DNA of 64,000 bases from Leptodactylus fallax (lineage: Eukaryota > Chordata > Amphibia > Anura > Leptodactylidae), in assembly GCA_947044405.1 (NCBI GenBank), contig CAMRHE010000133.1:806001-870000 (forward strand), read 5' to 3'. How positions within the stretch are numbered: position 1 is the stretch's first letter; each line of letters starts with the position of its first letter. A model generated the notes under the pieces. It saw only the letters and a program-made list of their open reading frames with translations. It was not told the origin of the DNA and searched no databases. This document shows, in pieces, positions 1 to 11,561 of this stretch. The translations under genes and the position numbers were made by a program.

Positions 1-1510
1 CCCCCAGGGTCACTACTTTGGCAGGGACACCGATGAACGTCAAACAGTAGTATGGAGACCAGGAGTCCTCACCCACTGGAAGCGGCACCTCGTACCCAAA
101 GCTGTATGGTTACTGTACTGCAAAATGTTTGCAAGAATTCTACGTTCACGCAAACTGCAGCATACCCCTCCTCCATCAACTTTAGGAAAAATGTAATATG
201 GCTTCCCACATTACCTAAATCGTCCCCTGTGAAAAAAAAATCACAAGGAACTTGCCCAGCGTCCCTATTATAGCACCACACTGAACCCACGTCCATGTGA
301 AAAAGTACTCGCCACCCCCTCCCCCAGCTTCCTACAGTGTGATATCAGATTTTTGCAGAACTGCTTTGCACATTAGGTCTGAACTGTGAATTATATTCGG
401 AGTGAGGGACAACGCTCGGCAAGTCTTTGTCCCTACCACCGAGGGTTAAATCCGAAGTGCTGCCCCTCTCTGCTGCTAAATACCATCCAGATGTTTTCTG
501 TATGGTGTACCCGGTAACAATAGAACGCACGTGAAGACGGAGCTAGAACCCAGCGCTCCCGACACATCACACAATACGTTCTAGACCCGTGAAATTCTAC
601 TTACTGCTGTAGGACGTCTCCTCGCTGATGAATCCCGAGCGAAAGACGACGATAAAACGCCAAGTCCAACACGTTATGTGCTCTGTCTGCCTCCCATATC
701 CTGCCTCCTTCTCTGTACCCCTCCTGCCTCTCTCTTCCTTCCGTTTATCTCCAGGACACAGATCTATTGCCCTTACTAAACCATTAGACTACCTACAGCC
801 GGCAGACGGACTGCGGGACACGGCTCGGGGGCTGGCTAATTATGGTCGGGGGCTTCGGAAAAATAAAAGAGTGACAAATATCGCCTTCAGTCTAGGATCT
901 GTAGTCTGTAGGAATATGCTGAGATGCATTTTTTTTTTCTAGACGCAGGGGACCTACACGGAGGCAGAAATTGTAATACGTTACTTACCATATAAAGTCT
1001 TCCTCCGTCTCTCACTGCAGGTAAGCAACTTTCCAGTGTAACGTAGAGTCATGTGACCACATCGGCCAATGGCGTTACTTCACTATGGACGGAACATCAG
1101 GACGGGGGATATTTCCTATACATAGAGTAAGGGGAGGGTCAGTCAGTCTTGTGTCCCTTTGAAACTGCAAGTCCCAGCATGTCCTAGATCAGGGGATGTC
1201 AGTGGTAATGTACCGGCAGGGCTCTAGTGTCAACCTCTGGAGAGAGGGGGAAGGCATGGTGTAAATAATGGGAATGGCCCAAAGTAGGTCAGAAGGGTCT
1301 TCTAGAGGGGCTTGAGATGACCGGCGGCCTCATGTACCATTGGGGCTCCCTAGAACGACACAGACGTTGCAGCTGGACAATGGCTTGACTGACAACTGAT
1401 ATGATCTTCAGCGTGGTCCTTACACTAGAGTCAGGAATCCCAAACTCCTCGGACACACCTAAGTGACACTGCCTGACACTACAGAGGCTACCCTCTACCC
1501 CAGCACATCC
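1..1510. other. Non-coding stretch, nothing recognised
   Basis: No open frame here resembles a known protein, and I see no terminal repeat or tandem array. The part around 560-1020 is somewhat richer in CpG than its surroundings and holds a 104-codon open frame at 628-942 with no family features. Confidence 0.5.
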
Positions 1511-1518
1511 CGTCCATG

Positions 1519-1893
1519 CAGGGCCGGCCTTAGGTTGTATGGTGCCCTTTTTGGAATCCTCTTTTGTTTCACCCAATTCATCTTAAGAAACACAGGACAT
1601 ATCTTGGGTCTTAAGGTCTAACCATTTTTTTCATCATAGAATCCCAAGAGTCATAATTCTTTCCATTGACCTGGCCACATGGGGGCTTGTTTTTTGTGAG
1701 ATGAGTTGTAGTTTTTTTCCATTTTGGGGTACACATAATTTATTGATAGTTTAAATTTTTTTTTCTTTTGGGGGAGGAAATGGGTGCAATACAGCGCCAC
1801 AATTGCACAGATACAACTGAGCTTAGAGGCACCCTCTTACAATCTGGCACCCTTTGTGACCATGCGGGTCACACATAGCTAAGGCCAGTCTTG
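1519..1893. mobile_element. hAT-type non-autonomous element (MITE)
   Basis: The ends are CAGGGCCGGCCTTAG on the left and an imperfect inverted copy, CTAAGGCCAGTCTTG, on the right. They are flanked by 8-bp direct repeats, CGTCCATG at 1511-1518 and TGTCCATG at 1894-1901 (7 of 8 match). An 8-bp duplication with CAGGG-type ends is the hAT pattern. There is no transposase coding inside its 375 bp. Confidence 0.75.
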
Positions 1894-1901
1894 TGTCCAT
1901 G

Positions 1902-2678
1902 TGCTAGGAGTGGGGTCACTTAGTCAGGAATTGCTCTGCACCTCCGTGGGTCCCCGTGGCCACAAATCCTCACCTCCCTTGGCTGCAAGCATAAAACAAA
2001 AACCTCAAAAAACAGACAAACAGCCCGTAAACCAAATAGCCAGTCAGCGCACCCCAATGTAATAGGTGGTAAGAAAGTGCAGAGGACTCCCCAAATCTCC
2101 CCAAAAACGAAATGCGGTGAAAGAGGATCAAACATCAGGTCCATTTGCCCAAACTTGGCACCAAAAAGGAGCTCCCAGTTTGATCTTTGTTATGGCGCCC
2201 CCTCTCTTCTTTGTACATAACTACACGAGAAATTTACAAAGTCATTTAATTCATCATCCAATAATCCACAATACCAGATAATCCAACAATGCGCCAATTC
2301 TGCACACAGCAACTGTGCCAAATTCATTCTCCCTGAGCTATTTTTTTGGAGGCTCCAGTATTTTGCAGACAGGATATACAGTAATGCCGCCATGTTGTGC
2401 CCCCTGTTATAATACCGGAGCCTGATCGGTCATACTTCTACTGTGTATTATGAAGGACAGTGATTCATACATCAGATACGCCACAAGCAGTACAATAGGG
2501 ATCTCTCCACACTAGATGCCCACCTACTTACTCAGTATATAGATGCAATGGGCACTGAGTAAGAGAATCGGATGTGTGACACATCACATTACAACGCCCG
2601 CACCTATGAGTGACATCACTATCACAATGTCTATGTATCAATGTGAATAAGAGTGGCACAACAGAGAGGAGATACAAG
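1902..2678. other. Non-coding stretch, nothing recognised
   Basis: Short chance open frames only. No terminal repeats, arrays or protein similarity are apparent to me. Confidence 0.45.
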
Positions 2679-2718
2679 TTAAAGGGGTTCTCTACTTGTG
2701 CTACGTCCCCGATGCACC

Positions 2719-2870
2719 TTAAAGGGAGTTGATACTAGGACCCAGTGTATACACAGATAGGTAGGTTAGGGTCTCCTGAATCCAATGGTGTTTCCCCCTT
2801 GTGAATCGCTGTCTCCGTTGCTGAGATATTGCTGTTTTGTCAATGTGCAGATTCCTCCAAAGAGGCAAGT
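2719..2870 (+). mobile_element. Fragment of the 50-bp-unit foldback family (single unit)
   Basis: Begins TTAAAGGGAG and holds one unit of the sequence tandemly repeated at 32.7 and 37.2-38.4 kb (GATAGGTAGGTTAGGGTC). It is followed by the same non-repeated segment seen at 37440-37500 (CCTTGTGAATCGCTG). It therefore looks like the unexpanded form of the element. The right end is not defined. Confidence 0.6.
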
Positions 2871-3845
2871 CACAACCAGCAGAGGAGACCATCCTGAATT
2901 TGCATAGGTATGTCCCAAATTTTAAGGCTATGTCTACCTCTCAGCGTATATACAGTCAGCAGGTTAGAAAAAAGTAGAGGACAGATGGAAAGAAGTATGA
3001 CTTTAGGATCAGACTACGCTAGGTTTGTTTGTAGTCTGTAACCATGGAGACACATGTTTATATAGGAGCCGTAGATACACAATGATAGAAGATTTATAAT
3101 CAAAACTATTGGCAGAGTTTCCTGCTGAAGCGATGGCATAGCACTGGCACCTGGAAGGATGAAGGACTAGTGGCACAAGGTGACAAAATCATCATGGCCA
3201 CAGTGCCAGAGACCTCTCCAAAAGTCGCCGCTGGCCACCACATTTCCATTAGCTTCAGTATGAATGTTAAGATACCCCGCCACAGGACAGCAACCCTACA
3301 GCCCTACCTATATGAATCAAGATGCTACTTGACACCCGAAGCATCTCCACATCTGCAGACTCTCAACAGTGCACCCCCGCCCCCAAACCTGACACCAATC
3401 TGTCAAGGTGTAAACATCTGCGGCGGCGGCACGCGCCAGTCCAGCAGTGGCGTGAATCAAAAACATGTTATTCTTCAACCGTTCTAATGGATGGGTGAAA
3501 ACAGATCACCTTAGTATAGCAGAGCTGTAGTTGTCACTTACAGGAAAGTAATAGCGATGTAGCAGAGCTGACTTTGTCATGCGACACTACTAGGGCAGGT
3601 TTATCGATGCCATAATACCAGTTTCCATGCTGAATGCCATATTTCTCATACACTAATGCCACTTTTTCCAACATCTACGACAATTTTTTTCATACTTGCA
3701 TGGGGTGAAATCTGAGGCAAATTCACAACAAAATCTGTCAGAGATGTTCCCCTGTGCACGTGGCCTACTGGTGCCAGGGCATGGCGAGGGGCAATAATGC
3801 TACCAATACCGACTAGGGACTGGCAGCGGATGGCATAGGTCAGTG
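2871..3845. other. Non-coding stretch with one dispersed motif
   Basis: A segment at about 3003-3080 (GTTTGTTTGTAGTCTGT followed by a GGAGACACAT block) recurs at 14285-14335 and, inverted, near 53070-53110. It is therefore a dispersed repeat. The 105-codon open frame at 3170-3487 has no recognisable domain. Confidence 0.45.
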
Positions 3846-4880
3846 TGGGGCTGTAATTTATGTATGTAATAACAGTAGCATAATAATAATACAAGGATGA
3901 TAATAACATAATAATGACTGTAAATGATAAGCGGTGCCAATAATAATAATAATAATATAATGATGATAATAACATTATAAAGACTGGTAAACAATAAACG
4001 GTGCCAACATTAACATTATAATGACTGGTAGATGATAAGCGGTGCCAATAATAATGAAATAATAATATAATGATGATAATAACATTATAATGACTGGTAG
4101 ATGACAAGCGGTGCCAATAATAATAATATAATGATGATGATAACATTATAAAGACTGGTAAACAATAGGAGGTGCTAACAATAACATTATAATGACTCAG
4201 ACGATAAGCGGTGCCAATAATAATAAAATAATAATAACATTATAAAGACTGGTAAACAATAAGAGGTACCAACAATAACATTATAATGACTTAAACGATA
4301 AGCGGTGCCAATAATAATTATAATAATAATAATATAATGATGATGATAACATTATAAAGACTAGTAAACAATAAGAGGTGCCAACAATAACATTATAATG
4401 ACTCAGACGATAAGCGGTGCCAATAATAATAAAATAATAATAATAACATTATAAAGACTGGTAGATGATAAGCGGTGTCTATAATAATAATAATATAATG
4501 ATACTAATAACATTATAAAGACTGGTAAACAATAAGAGGTACCAACAATAACATTATAATGACTCACAGACGATAAGCGGTGCCAATAATAATAAAATAA
4601 TAATATAATGATGATAATAACATTATAAAGACTGGTAGATGATAAGTGGTGCCTATAATATAATAATGATAACATTAATGATAATAATAATGTTATAATG
4701 GCTGGTAGATGATAAGCGGTGCCAATAATAACATTATAATGATCTCATAGACAATAAGTGTTGCCTTTAATAATAAAATAATAATAAAATAATGATAATA
4801 ATAACATTATAATGACTGGTAGGTGATAAGCGGTGCCAATTATAACATAAAACCCAGTAATAATAATAATATTACAATAA
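3846..4880. repeat. (TAA)-rich complex minisatellite
   Basis: About 1 kb in which blocks of AATAATAAT alternate with diverged copies of AACATTATAATGACTGG and GATAAGCGGTGCC. The basic unit is roughly 60-75 bp. Alternation of the GATAAGCGGTGCC and AATAAGAGGTGCC versions suggests a higher-order unit of about 95-100 bp. Long minus-strand open frames of Tyr, Ile and Leu here come from the repeat. Confidence 0.85.
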
Positions 4881-4904
4881 TAACAAATATAATACAGATC
4901 CTAC

Positions 4905-4956
4905 ATCCAATACAGATGTAGCAGAGCTGTATTATGACTTAGAACACCACAGCACT

Positions 4957-5008
<52 letters not shown>

Positions 5009-5059
5009 ATACAGATGTAGCAGAGCTGTAGATATGACAGATAACACCACCACAGCACT

Positions 5060-5109
<50 letters not shown>

Positions 5110-5130
5110 ATACAGATGTAGCAGAGCTGT
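4905..5130. repeat. Tandem ~100-bp unit containing (AT)n
   Basis: Three copies of a segment containing ACAGATGTAGCAGAGCTGTA lie near 4912, 5009 and 5110. Each is followed by a diverged CACCAC-AGCA-TGACATA stretch. Two of the copies run into (TA)n tracts of about 40 bp. The AT tract was thus duplicated together with its flank, or expanded separately in each copy. Confidence 0.75.
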
Positions 5131-5299
5131 ACACATGACAGATGACCCCATCACAGCAGTGACTTGGCAGCATGTCAGAGGGGGCAGAGATCCCATGCCA
5201 GCGTGTCCTGCAGGCAGCTATGCCCCCTCTTGCTGCCCCCAGCCCTCTCACTACTTTCCCTGGCTCTGCAGAGTGCACTCACCTCTCACACTAGTCCCA

Positions 5300-5665
5300 T
5301 GGAGTAAGTTTGGCTGCAGGGGTGGCAGAGGGCGGCCGGGGGTCTCAGCATGGTCCCGTCACACCGGGCAGTGTGTTCTGCACTCCAGCGCTCTGCACCA
5401 ACAATCAGCCCCATTCACTGGAATGAGAGGAATGTGCGAGCCGCGCGGGGTCCTAGAGCCGAACGCTCAGAGAGCTGCGTGCCGCCCCGGGTCCTAGTGC
5501 CGGACAGCATGAACGAAATCTTAGTAGAACGGCCATCGCGGGGTCCTAGTGCCCACAGTGTATGCAGCACTACACTATGGAGAGTACACTATATGTGCTC
5601 CTGACAACTTCAGGTCCTAGTGCCGATTTTACACTGAAAATTCACTTATCTGGGTCCTAATGCCT
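5300..5665. promoter_or_regulatory. CpG-rich cluster, possible promoter/first-exon region
   Basis: 5325-5560 is clearly richer in CpG (GGCGGCCGG, GCCGCGCGGG, GCCGCCCCGG) than the AT-rich surroundings. GGTCCTAGTGCC-like 12-mers recur at about 5450, 5490, 5541, 5612 and 5651. On the minus strand a consensus splice donor (GAG/GTGAGTG) lies near 5290. No protein can be assigned. A GC-rich repeat is the alternative. Confidence 0.3.
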
Positions 5666-6110
5666 TCTTCTTTACCTGTCTTTTGATCTACTCCTCGTTG
5701 TTCTGGAAATATCACCGTATCATTACAGCAGTTAAGGCTGCAATGTGTATGTGGTCACGTGGAAATCCATTTTGTTAGTTGTACTCGTAGTCATGTAACA
5801 CAACCACATTCACTGTTGCTAGTTGCGATGTGGTAATAGTGTGCCATTGCGATGTTATGATTCGCGGTCACAAGTCGCCATGTAGCCCTAGTCTAGTGGA
5901 CAAATAAGATTTTTTTCATACTTACGATGGCTGTATATAGGTTGTCACCCAACTTTTCACACTCCTGAAAGGCAAGTCTGAAGATTATGCCGCAATATGG
6001 GAGTATGGATGATGAGAGTTTCAGTAGTCGGACTATGGTAATCAGTCAATTTACTTTTTGAGGGTGGATCATATGTAATGTACAGGAGTATGGCCACAGA
6101 AACCGCACAA

Positions 6111-6111
<1 letters not shown>
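5666..6111. other. Non-coding stretch, nothing recognised
   Basis: No long open frame, terminal repeat or array is visible in this interval. Confidence 0.45.
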
Positions 6112-6144
<33 letters not shown>

Positions 6145-6487
6145 GTATCTATCTATCTATGGATAGATATGAATCTGGGAATCTGTCTAGCTATATGTCT
6201 TCTATCTATGTCTTTTATTTATAAATCTATCTAATAACTATCTTTTATCTGTAAATCAATCTATCAAGAATTTCTCTGTCTATCTATCTATAAATCTGTC
6301 TAGATATATCTAGCTATGTCTTGTACCTATCTGTCTTTTATTTATAAATTTATCTGATATCTATATTTTATCTATAAATCAATCTATCTATCCATCCGAA
6401 AATCATTCTGATATCTGTCTACCTATTTATCTTTCATCTATAATTCTCATATCTGTCTATCTATCTGTCTATCCCATATCTATCTCA

Positions 6488-6535
<48 letters not shown>

Positions 6536-6556
6536 CATCTCATATCTATCTATCTG
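6112..6556. repeat. (TCTA)n microsatellite, interrupted
   Basis: Runs of ATCT/CTAT at 6112-6160 and 6480-6545 are joined by degenerate copies (CTGTCTAT, CATATCTAT, AAATCTATCT). It is an old tetranucleotide tract with a purer, younger right end. Confidence 0.9.
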
Positions 6557-7194
6557 TAGTCCATGTTACAGGCAGTTATTAAACACATTTCCCTAAATAA
6601 TGGATCACAGCCGCACGTTTGATAGGAACATTTGCCAAATTCTGTGTTACTTCACTATGACTAACTAGAGAGAGGCCGTCTGGCTGCCGGCTCCCCTGTG
6701 ATTTGCTAAATTAATGACAAGCCTTACCCTGGCCTGACTGTCTGCCGCCGCCTACATCACACAAAGCTCAGCTTCTTTCTTTCGCATCCACATAGTTCAC
6801 TCTTAGTCACTAAACATGTAATCTTTATATGGGAGCAAAAAGTTTTATCCTAAAAAACTCTGCACCAAGTCCCACCAAATATCCATCATGGACATAGACA
6901 CATTGAAATCCTGGCCACCAGGTGGAGCCTATGGGATTACTGCCTATTGTTCTATTACTGCTCCTAAGCCCCCCCTGGTGGTGGGTGCAGATAGCCAGAC
7001 ATTTATTATATTGGAGGAATTTATTAAGACCGGCATATCCTAATCCATTCCCCTGCTGTCACGAGATGCGCCTGAATTATTTAAGAGACTCTGCCTCTTA
7101 ATTATTATTAGGCACACCTTGGGAGCTCTCGGGTGCCTGCTTTGGGGCTGTTTTCAGTTATAATTTATACCTGTTTTCTGGTGTAAACTATAGT

Positions 7195-7545
7195 AAATGT
7201 CGTATATTGTGTGGGGGGTCAGTAAAGGGGGCATTTACTATGTGGAGGCCAGTAAAGGAGGCAGCAAACTGTATGGGGTCCAATAAGGAGGCAATATACC
7301 ATGTGGGGCCAGTAAAAGGTGGCCAGTAAAGAGGGTATTATACCATATGGGAGCCAGTAAATAGGGGCTGGTAAAGGAGGTGTTATACTGTGTGCGGGCT
7401 GGTTGGGGCCGGTAAAGGGCAGCGTTATACTACATGAGGGCTGGTAAAGAGGATGTTAATACTGCGTGGGAGCCAGAAAAGGGGCTTTATACTGCGTGGG
7501 GGCCAGGAAAGGAGGCGCTACACCATGTGAGGGCTGAGGAGGCCC
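7195..7545. repeat. Degenerate ~40-bp minisatellite
   Basis: About eight diverged copies of a unit built on GGGGGCCAGTAAAGGAGG followed by a TTATACTGTGTG block. Spacing varies between about 35 and 50 bp. Confidence 0.7.
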
Positions 7546-7559
7546 AGTCAAAAGTTTGC

Positions 7560-7785
7560 AAAGGGGCCCGGTTTTTGGTAGTTATGCCCCTAGTCAATAC
7601 AATATAAATGCAGACCTAATGGGTGTAGCCATTGCTACCAGCCCCAGGAGACTCAGGGGGCCCAAAGGCTTCTCTACAACATAGCAAGACACTAGTATTA
7701 TGGGTAGCACATGGTAAGTGGGGGCCCCGTTACCTATTTGGCATTGGGCCCCAGGAGCTTTAAGTTACGCTTCTGGCTTTAGCCA
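7560..7785. repeat. Dispersed GGGGGCCCC-rich repeat
   Basis: The segment with GGGGGCCCAAAGGCTTCT, an ACATAGCAAGACACTAGTATTA-like stretch and GGGGGCCCCGTTACC recurs at about 25390-25570. Shorter relatives lie at 16510-16680 and 24600-24700. Class unknown. Confidence 0.55.
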
Positions 7786-8319
7786 TGATGGTTTGCATTA
7801 GTAAAATACACTAGCGGAGCCCTTATCACCTGATCTAGAGCGCTCGAACTGCCGAAAGGCCTGTGGGCCCCCATGGCCATGGTCTCTATGGCCTTTCCCG
7901 TGATGCCCAGTCCTACCCTGATTGTGGGCAATGACTTGTTCCTCGCCGCCATGATTTCTTATGTCCTATTGGGAGAGGTGAAGCCAGACTCTAGACATCC
8001 CTGCCCCTAGACCTCTCCATGGTCTATGACAGCATCACATAAGACCCGGTATGAGGAGCAGGCCTAGTGTGAACAGACATCTGGCTCCTTCCTCTCGTCT
8101 GTGCAGAACTTGCTGAGAATGACACACAGAGCCGACATAATGAAGACATTTACAGGCTCAGCAGTATCACAATGTGACCTCGTATGGAGATGAGAACATG
8201 TCATAGCGACTTCACTGACAAGAAAACAAACGCTAAAGTCACTCTCCACCTCCAAATGCGGAGCTGATTTGATTACTATAGGTTTATAGCGGTCAGAGCT
8301 CCATTTTGCTGATAACTTA

Positions 8320-9914
8320 CAGTGCCTTGCAAAAGTATTCGTCCCCCTTGAACTTTTCAACCTTTTGCCACATTTCAGGCTTCAAACATAAAGATATAAA
8401 ATTTTAATTTTTTGGTGAAGAATCAACAACAAGTGGGACACAATTGTGAAGTGGAATGAAATTTATTGGTTATTTTAAACTTTTGTTAAAAAATAAAAAA
8501 CTGAAAAAGTGGGGCGTGCAATATTATTCGGCCCCTTTACTTTCAGTGCAGCAAACTCACTCCAGAAGTTCAATGAGGATCTCTGAATGATCCAATATTG
8601 TCCTAAATGACTGATGATGATAAATATAATCCACCTGTGTGTAATCAAGTCTCCGTATAAATGCACCTGCTCTGTGATAGTCTCAGGGTTCTGTTTAAAG
8701 CGCAGAGAGCATCATGAAGACCAAGGAACACACCAGGCAGGTCCGTGATACTGTTGTGGAGAAGTTTAAACATCCCAAGGAGCACTTTGCAAGCGATCAT
8801 ATTGAAATGGAAGGAGTATCAGACCACTGCAAATCTACCAAGACCCGGCCGTCCCTCTAAACTTTCATCTCAAACAAGAAGACTGATCAGAGATGCAGCC
8901 AAGAGGCCCATGATCACTCTGGATGAACTGCAGAGATCTACAGCTGAGGTGGGAGAGTCTGTCCATAGGACAACAATCAGTCGTACACTGCACAAATCTG
9001 TCCTTTATGGAAGAATGGCAAGAAGAAAGCCATTTCTCAAAGATATCCATAAAAAGTCTCGCTTAAAGTTTGCCACAAGCCACCCGGGAGACACACCAAA
9101 CATGTGGAAGAAGGTGCTCTGGTCACATGAAACCAAAATCCAACTTTTTGGCCACAATGCAAAACGATATGTTTGGCGTAGAAGCAACACAGCTCATCAC
9201 CCTGAACACACCATCCCCACTGTCACACATGGTGGGGGCAGCATCATGGTTTGGGCCTGCTTTTCTTCAGCAGGGACAGGGAAGATGGTTAAAATTGATG
9301 GGAAGATGGATGGAGCCAAATACAGGACCATTCTGCAAGAAAACCTGTTGGAGTCTGCAGAAGACCTGAGACTGGGACGGAGATTTATCTTCCAACAAGA
9401 CAATGATCCCAAACATAAAGCAAAATCTATAATGGAATGGTTCACAAATAAACGTATCCAGGTGTTAGAATGGCCAAGTCAAAGTCCAGACCTGAATCCA
9501 ATCGAGAATCTGTGGAAAGAGATGAAAACTGCTGTTCACAAACGCTCTCCATCCAACCTCACTGAGCTCCAGCTGTTTTCCAAGGAAGAATGGGCAAGAA
9601 TTTCAGTCTCTCGATGTGCAAAACTGATAGAGACATACCCCAAGCGACTTGCAGCTGAAATCGCAGCAAAGTAGGTGGCGCTACAAAGTATTAACTTAAG
9701 GGGGCCGAATAATTTGGCACGCCCCACTTTTCAGTTTTTGATTTTTTACAAAAGTTTAAAATATCCAATAAATTTCGTTCCACTTCACGATTGTGTCCCA
9801 CTTGTTGTTGATTCTTCACCAAAAAATTTAAATTTTATATCATTATGTTTGAAGCCTGAAATGTGGCAAAAGGTTGAAAAGTTCAAGGGGGCCGAATACT
9901 TTCGCAAGGCACTG
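8320..9914 (+). mobile_element. Tc1-type DNA transposon, full length, inactive
   Basis: A 1,595-bp element with CAGTGCCTTGCAAAAG at the left end and the inverted form CTTTCGCAAGGCACTG at the right. TA lies on both sides (8318-8319 and 9915-9916), the Tc1/mariner target duplication. The inverted repeats are long, about 8320-8541 and 9696-9914, with scattered mismatches. The inner part carries a defective transposase gene on the plus strand (see 8714-9674). Confidence 0.95.
8714..9674 (+). pseudogene. Tc1-family transposase (DD34E), defective
   Basis: The start ATG at 8714 opens MKTKEHTRQVRDTVVEKFK, the usual N-terminus of this Tc1 lineage. That frame then runs into the wrong phase, and the rest of the protein is open in another frame from about 8745 to 9674 (309 codons). 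The helix-turn-helix segment between EKFK and LNIPRSTLQ is missing: the DNA goes from GAAGTTTAAA straight into CATCCCAAG, consistent with a deletion between two TTTAAA copies. Of the catalytic triad, the Asp of the family motif LWSDET is His (WSHET, codon 9126-9128). The second Asp (QQDNDPKH) and the Glu (NPIENLW), 34 residues apart, are kept. It is a cut-and-paste transposase by family, but the frameshifting deletion and the lost Asp mean no activity. Family assignment is certain from sequence; the missing segment is inferred from relatives. Confidence 0.95.
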
Positions 9915-10120
9915 TATTCTCCAATCACACCCAAAGCTGCATTCAAAATTCTGCTGCACTTTATCTCCACTTACGCTGTTTGTCCAGAAATGCGAAGGAA
10001 ATGTGTTTTTTTCCCATTTTGGGTCAGTTTGGCAGATCACTTGAATAGGGATAAACCAGGTATAACCCATAGACAGATGTGGCGCCGTTTCCGGAAAAAG
10101 GGTAGTCTGCGTTCACTAAT

Positions 10121-10222
10121 TCTGGATAATGCCCATAGCAACCAATCACAGAACAGCTTACATATTGTCTTCTGCACTTGAATATTGAAAGCTGTGCTGT
10201 GATTGGTTGCCTGTATATTCTT
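10121..10222. mobile_element. Foldback MITE with CCAATCACAG arms
   Basis: CATAGCAACCAATCACAG on the left is matched by CTGTGATTGGTTGCC on the right, around a short AT-rich core. It is the same family as 34555-34680. Confidence 0.65.
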
Positions 10223-10439
10223 CACGTGTTTGTAACTAGGCAGTTCTAGTGTGTCGTGCCCTTATAGGCTGTCCCTGATCGTAAGAGAGTGTTCACACGT
10301 AGGAATTTGCTGCTGAAGCAGATTTTTCCGCTTGATACTGAATTTGAAGCTGATTTTTAACCCTGAATTTGAAGCAGAATTTGGAAAAGCGTGACACTGT
10401 ATTTGGTCTATTTTGCCTTTATTGGGCAAATTCAGCAAG

Positions 10440-10580
10440 TGGATTTTAACAAATTCTGCTTTGAAACTAACAGCACCGATATCTCCAGCACCCGGGCATG
10501 TACCGGCAAAGCTGACACTACACTGAATTCAGTAGCAGTATAATACCACTGATCTGCGAGGACATGAAAGGTCTTCACCA
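10440..10580. mobile_element. Partial MITE of the AGGACATGAAAGGTC family
   Basis: CACCGATATCTCCAGCACCC through GAGGACATGAAAGGTC matches one arm of the complete copy at 48535-48863. The TTAA end is eroded. Confidence 0.6.
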
Positions 10581-10894
10581 TCACCTCCTCCAAGCATATT
10601 CTACTGTCACCACCATGTTACAGAGCACATTACAGTGATGCACACCATACCTTTGTTATATAGGTCACTTTTGTAGATTTGGAGAAAAAACACTTTGAAT
10701 TTTTATGAAATGTGGCAGTTGGTGCACTGGGGGTGGGCCTTCATCCCTGGGAGCACTGCTCTGGCTGCTCAGGCAGAGGATGGGTGATGTCATAGCAGTG
10801 GGAGGATCAACTCCTACTGCAAGGGGTGATGTAGGCAGGAGATGGTAGGGGTCTGATGACTTATCCTATGAATTAAGTGTGAAAAACCCCTTTA

Positions 10895-11560
10895 ACCCTT
10901 TCCCAACAGCTAAGCCGCGGCTACCATAGCAGCCAGGTCTCCATTGTATTATACAGAGACTGATTGCGGGCATTAACCCCCCTGACGTCTCAGTCAAAGC
11001 TGTCCGAGGCACCAATTTGCCACCGCCGCCAATGGATCGCGATCTGGGGCTAGCAATCCGTTGCCATGACAGCCAAGAACCTATTGAAGACTCCCAGGCT
11101 TCTCTGGTATAGACTTGTATTACAGACTGCTCTATGGAGCCTGTAATAGAAGTCCCGCAATTTTACAATGCATTGTTGTATTAGTGATCAGACCCCCTAG
11201 GGTTAAAAAAAAGTAAATAAATAAAAACAAATAAATTTTTTTGGATTTTTTTAAAAGGGGTTAAAATGTAAAAATTTTTTTTTACATAATTGTGGCATTG
11301 CTGTAATTGCGCAGACCCATAGAATACAGTGACAAGTCACAAAAATGTAGTTTTTCTCCATTTCCACCCTATTCTGAATTTTTTTCCAGCTTCCCAGTAC
11401 ATCCCAAGGAATATTAAATGGTACCGCTACGAAGTACAATTTGTCCCACAAAAAATAATGCCCCGATATAGCTCTGTGAATAGAAAAATAAATATGTTAA
11501 GGCTTTTGGAAGACAGGGAGTCAAAAACGAGAATCTAAAAAATTCCTGCAGTGGGAAGGG
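10895..11560 (+). repeat. Dispersed unclassified repeat, copy 1
   Basis: Shares with 41565-42010 the order CCATGACAGCCA, AGCCTATTGAAG, a T-rich block, a GTAATTG-CC-ATAGAATACA block, and the ending TTCCTGCAGTGGGAAGGGGTTA. Both copies are in the same orientation. It contains short chance open frames only. Confidence 0.6.
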
Positions 11561-11561
11561 G

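Noticed and set aside
3646..4675. Long minus-strand open frames rich in Tyr, Ile and Leu
   Set aside because: They are translations of the TAA-rich minisatellite and carry no domain.
4939..5278. Minus-strand frames with long Tyr-Ile runs
   Set aside because: They are translations of (TA)n.
9675..10181. 168-codon plus-strand frame
   Set aside because: It starts in the Tc1 right terminal repeat and runs out by chance. No domain.
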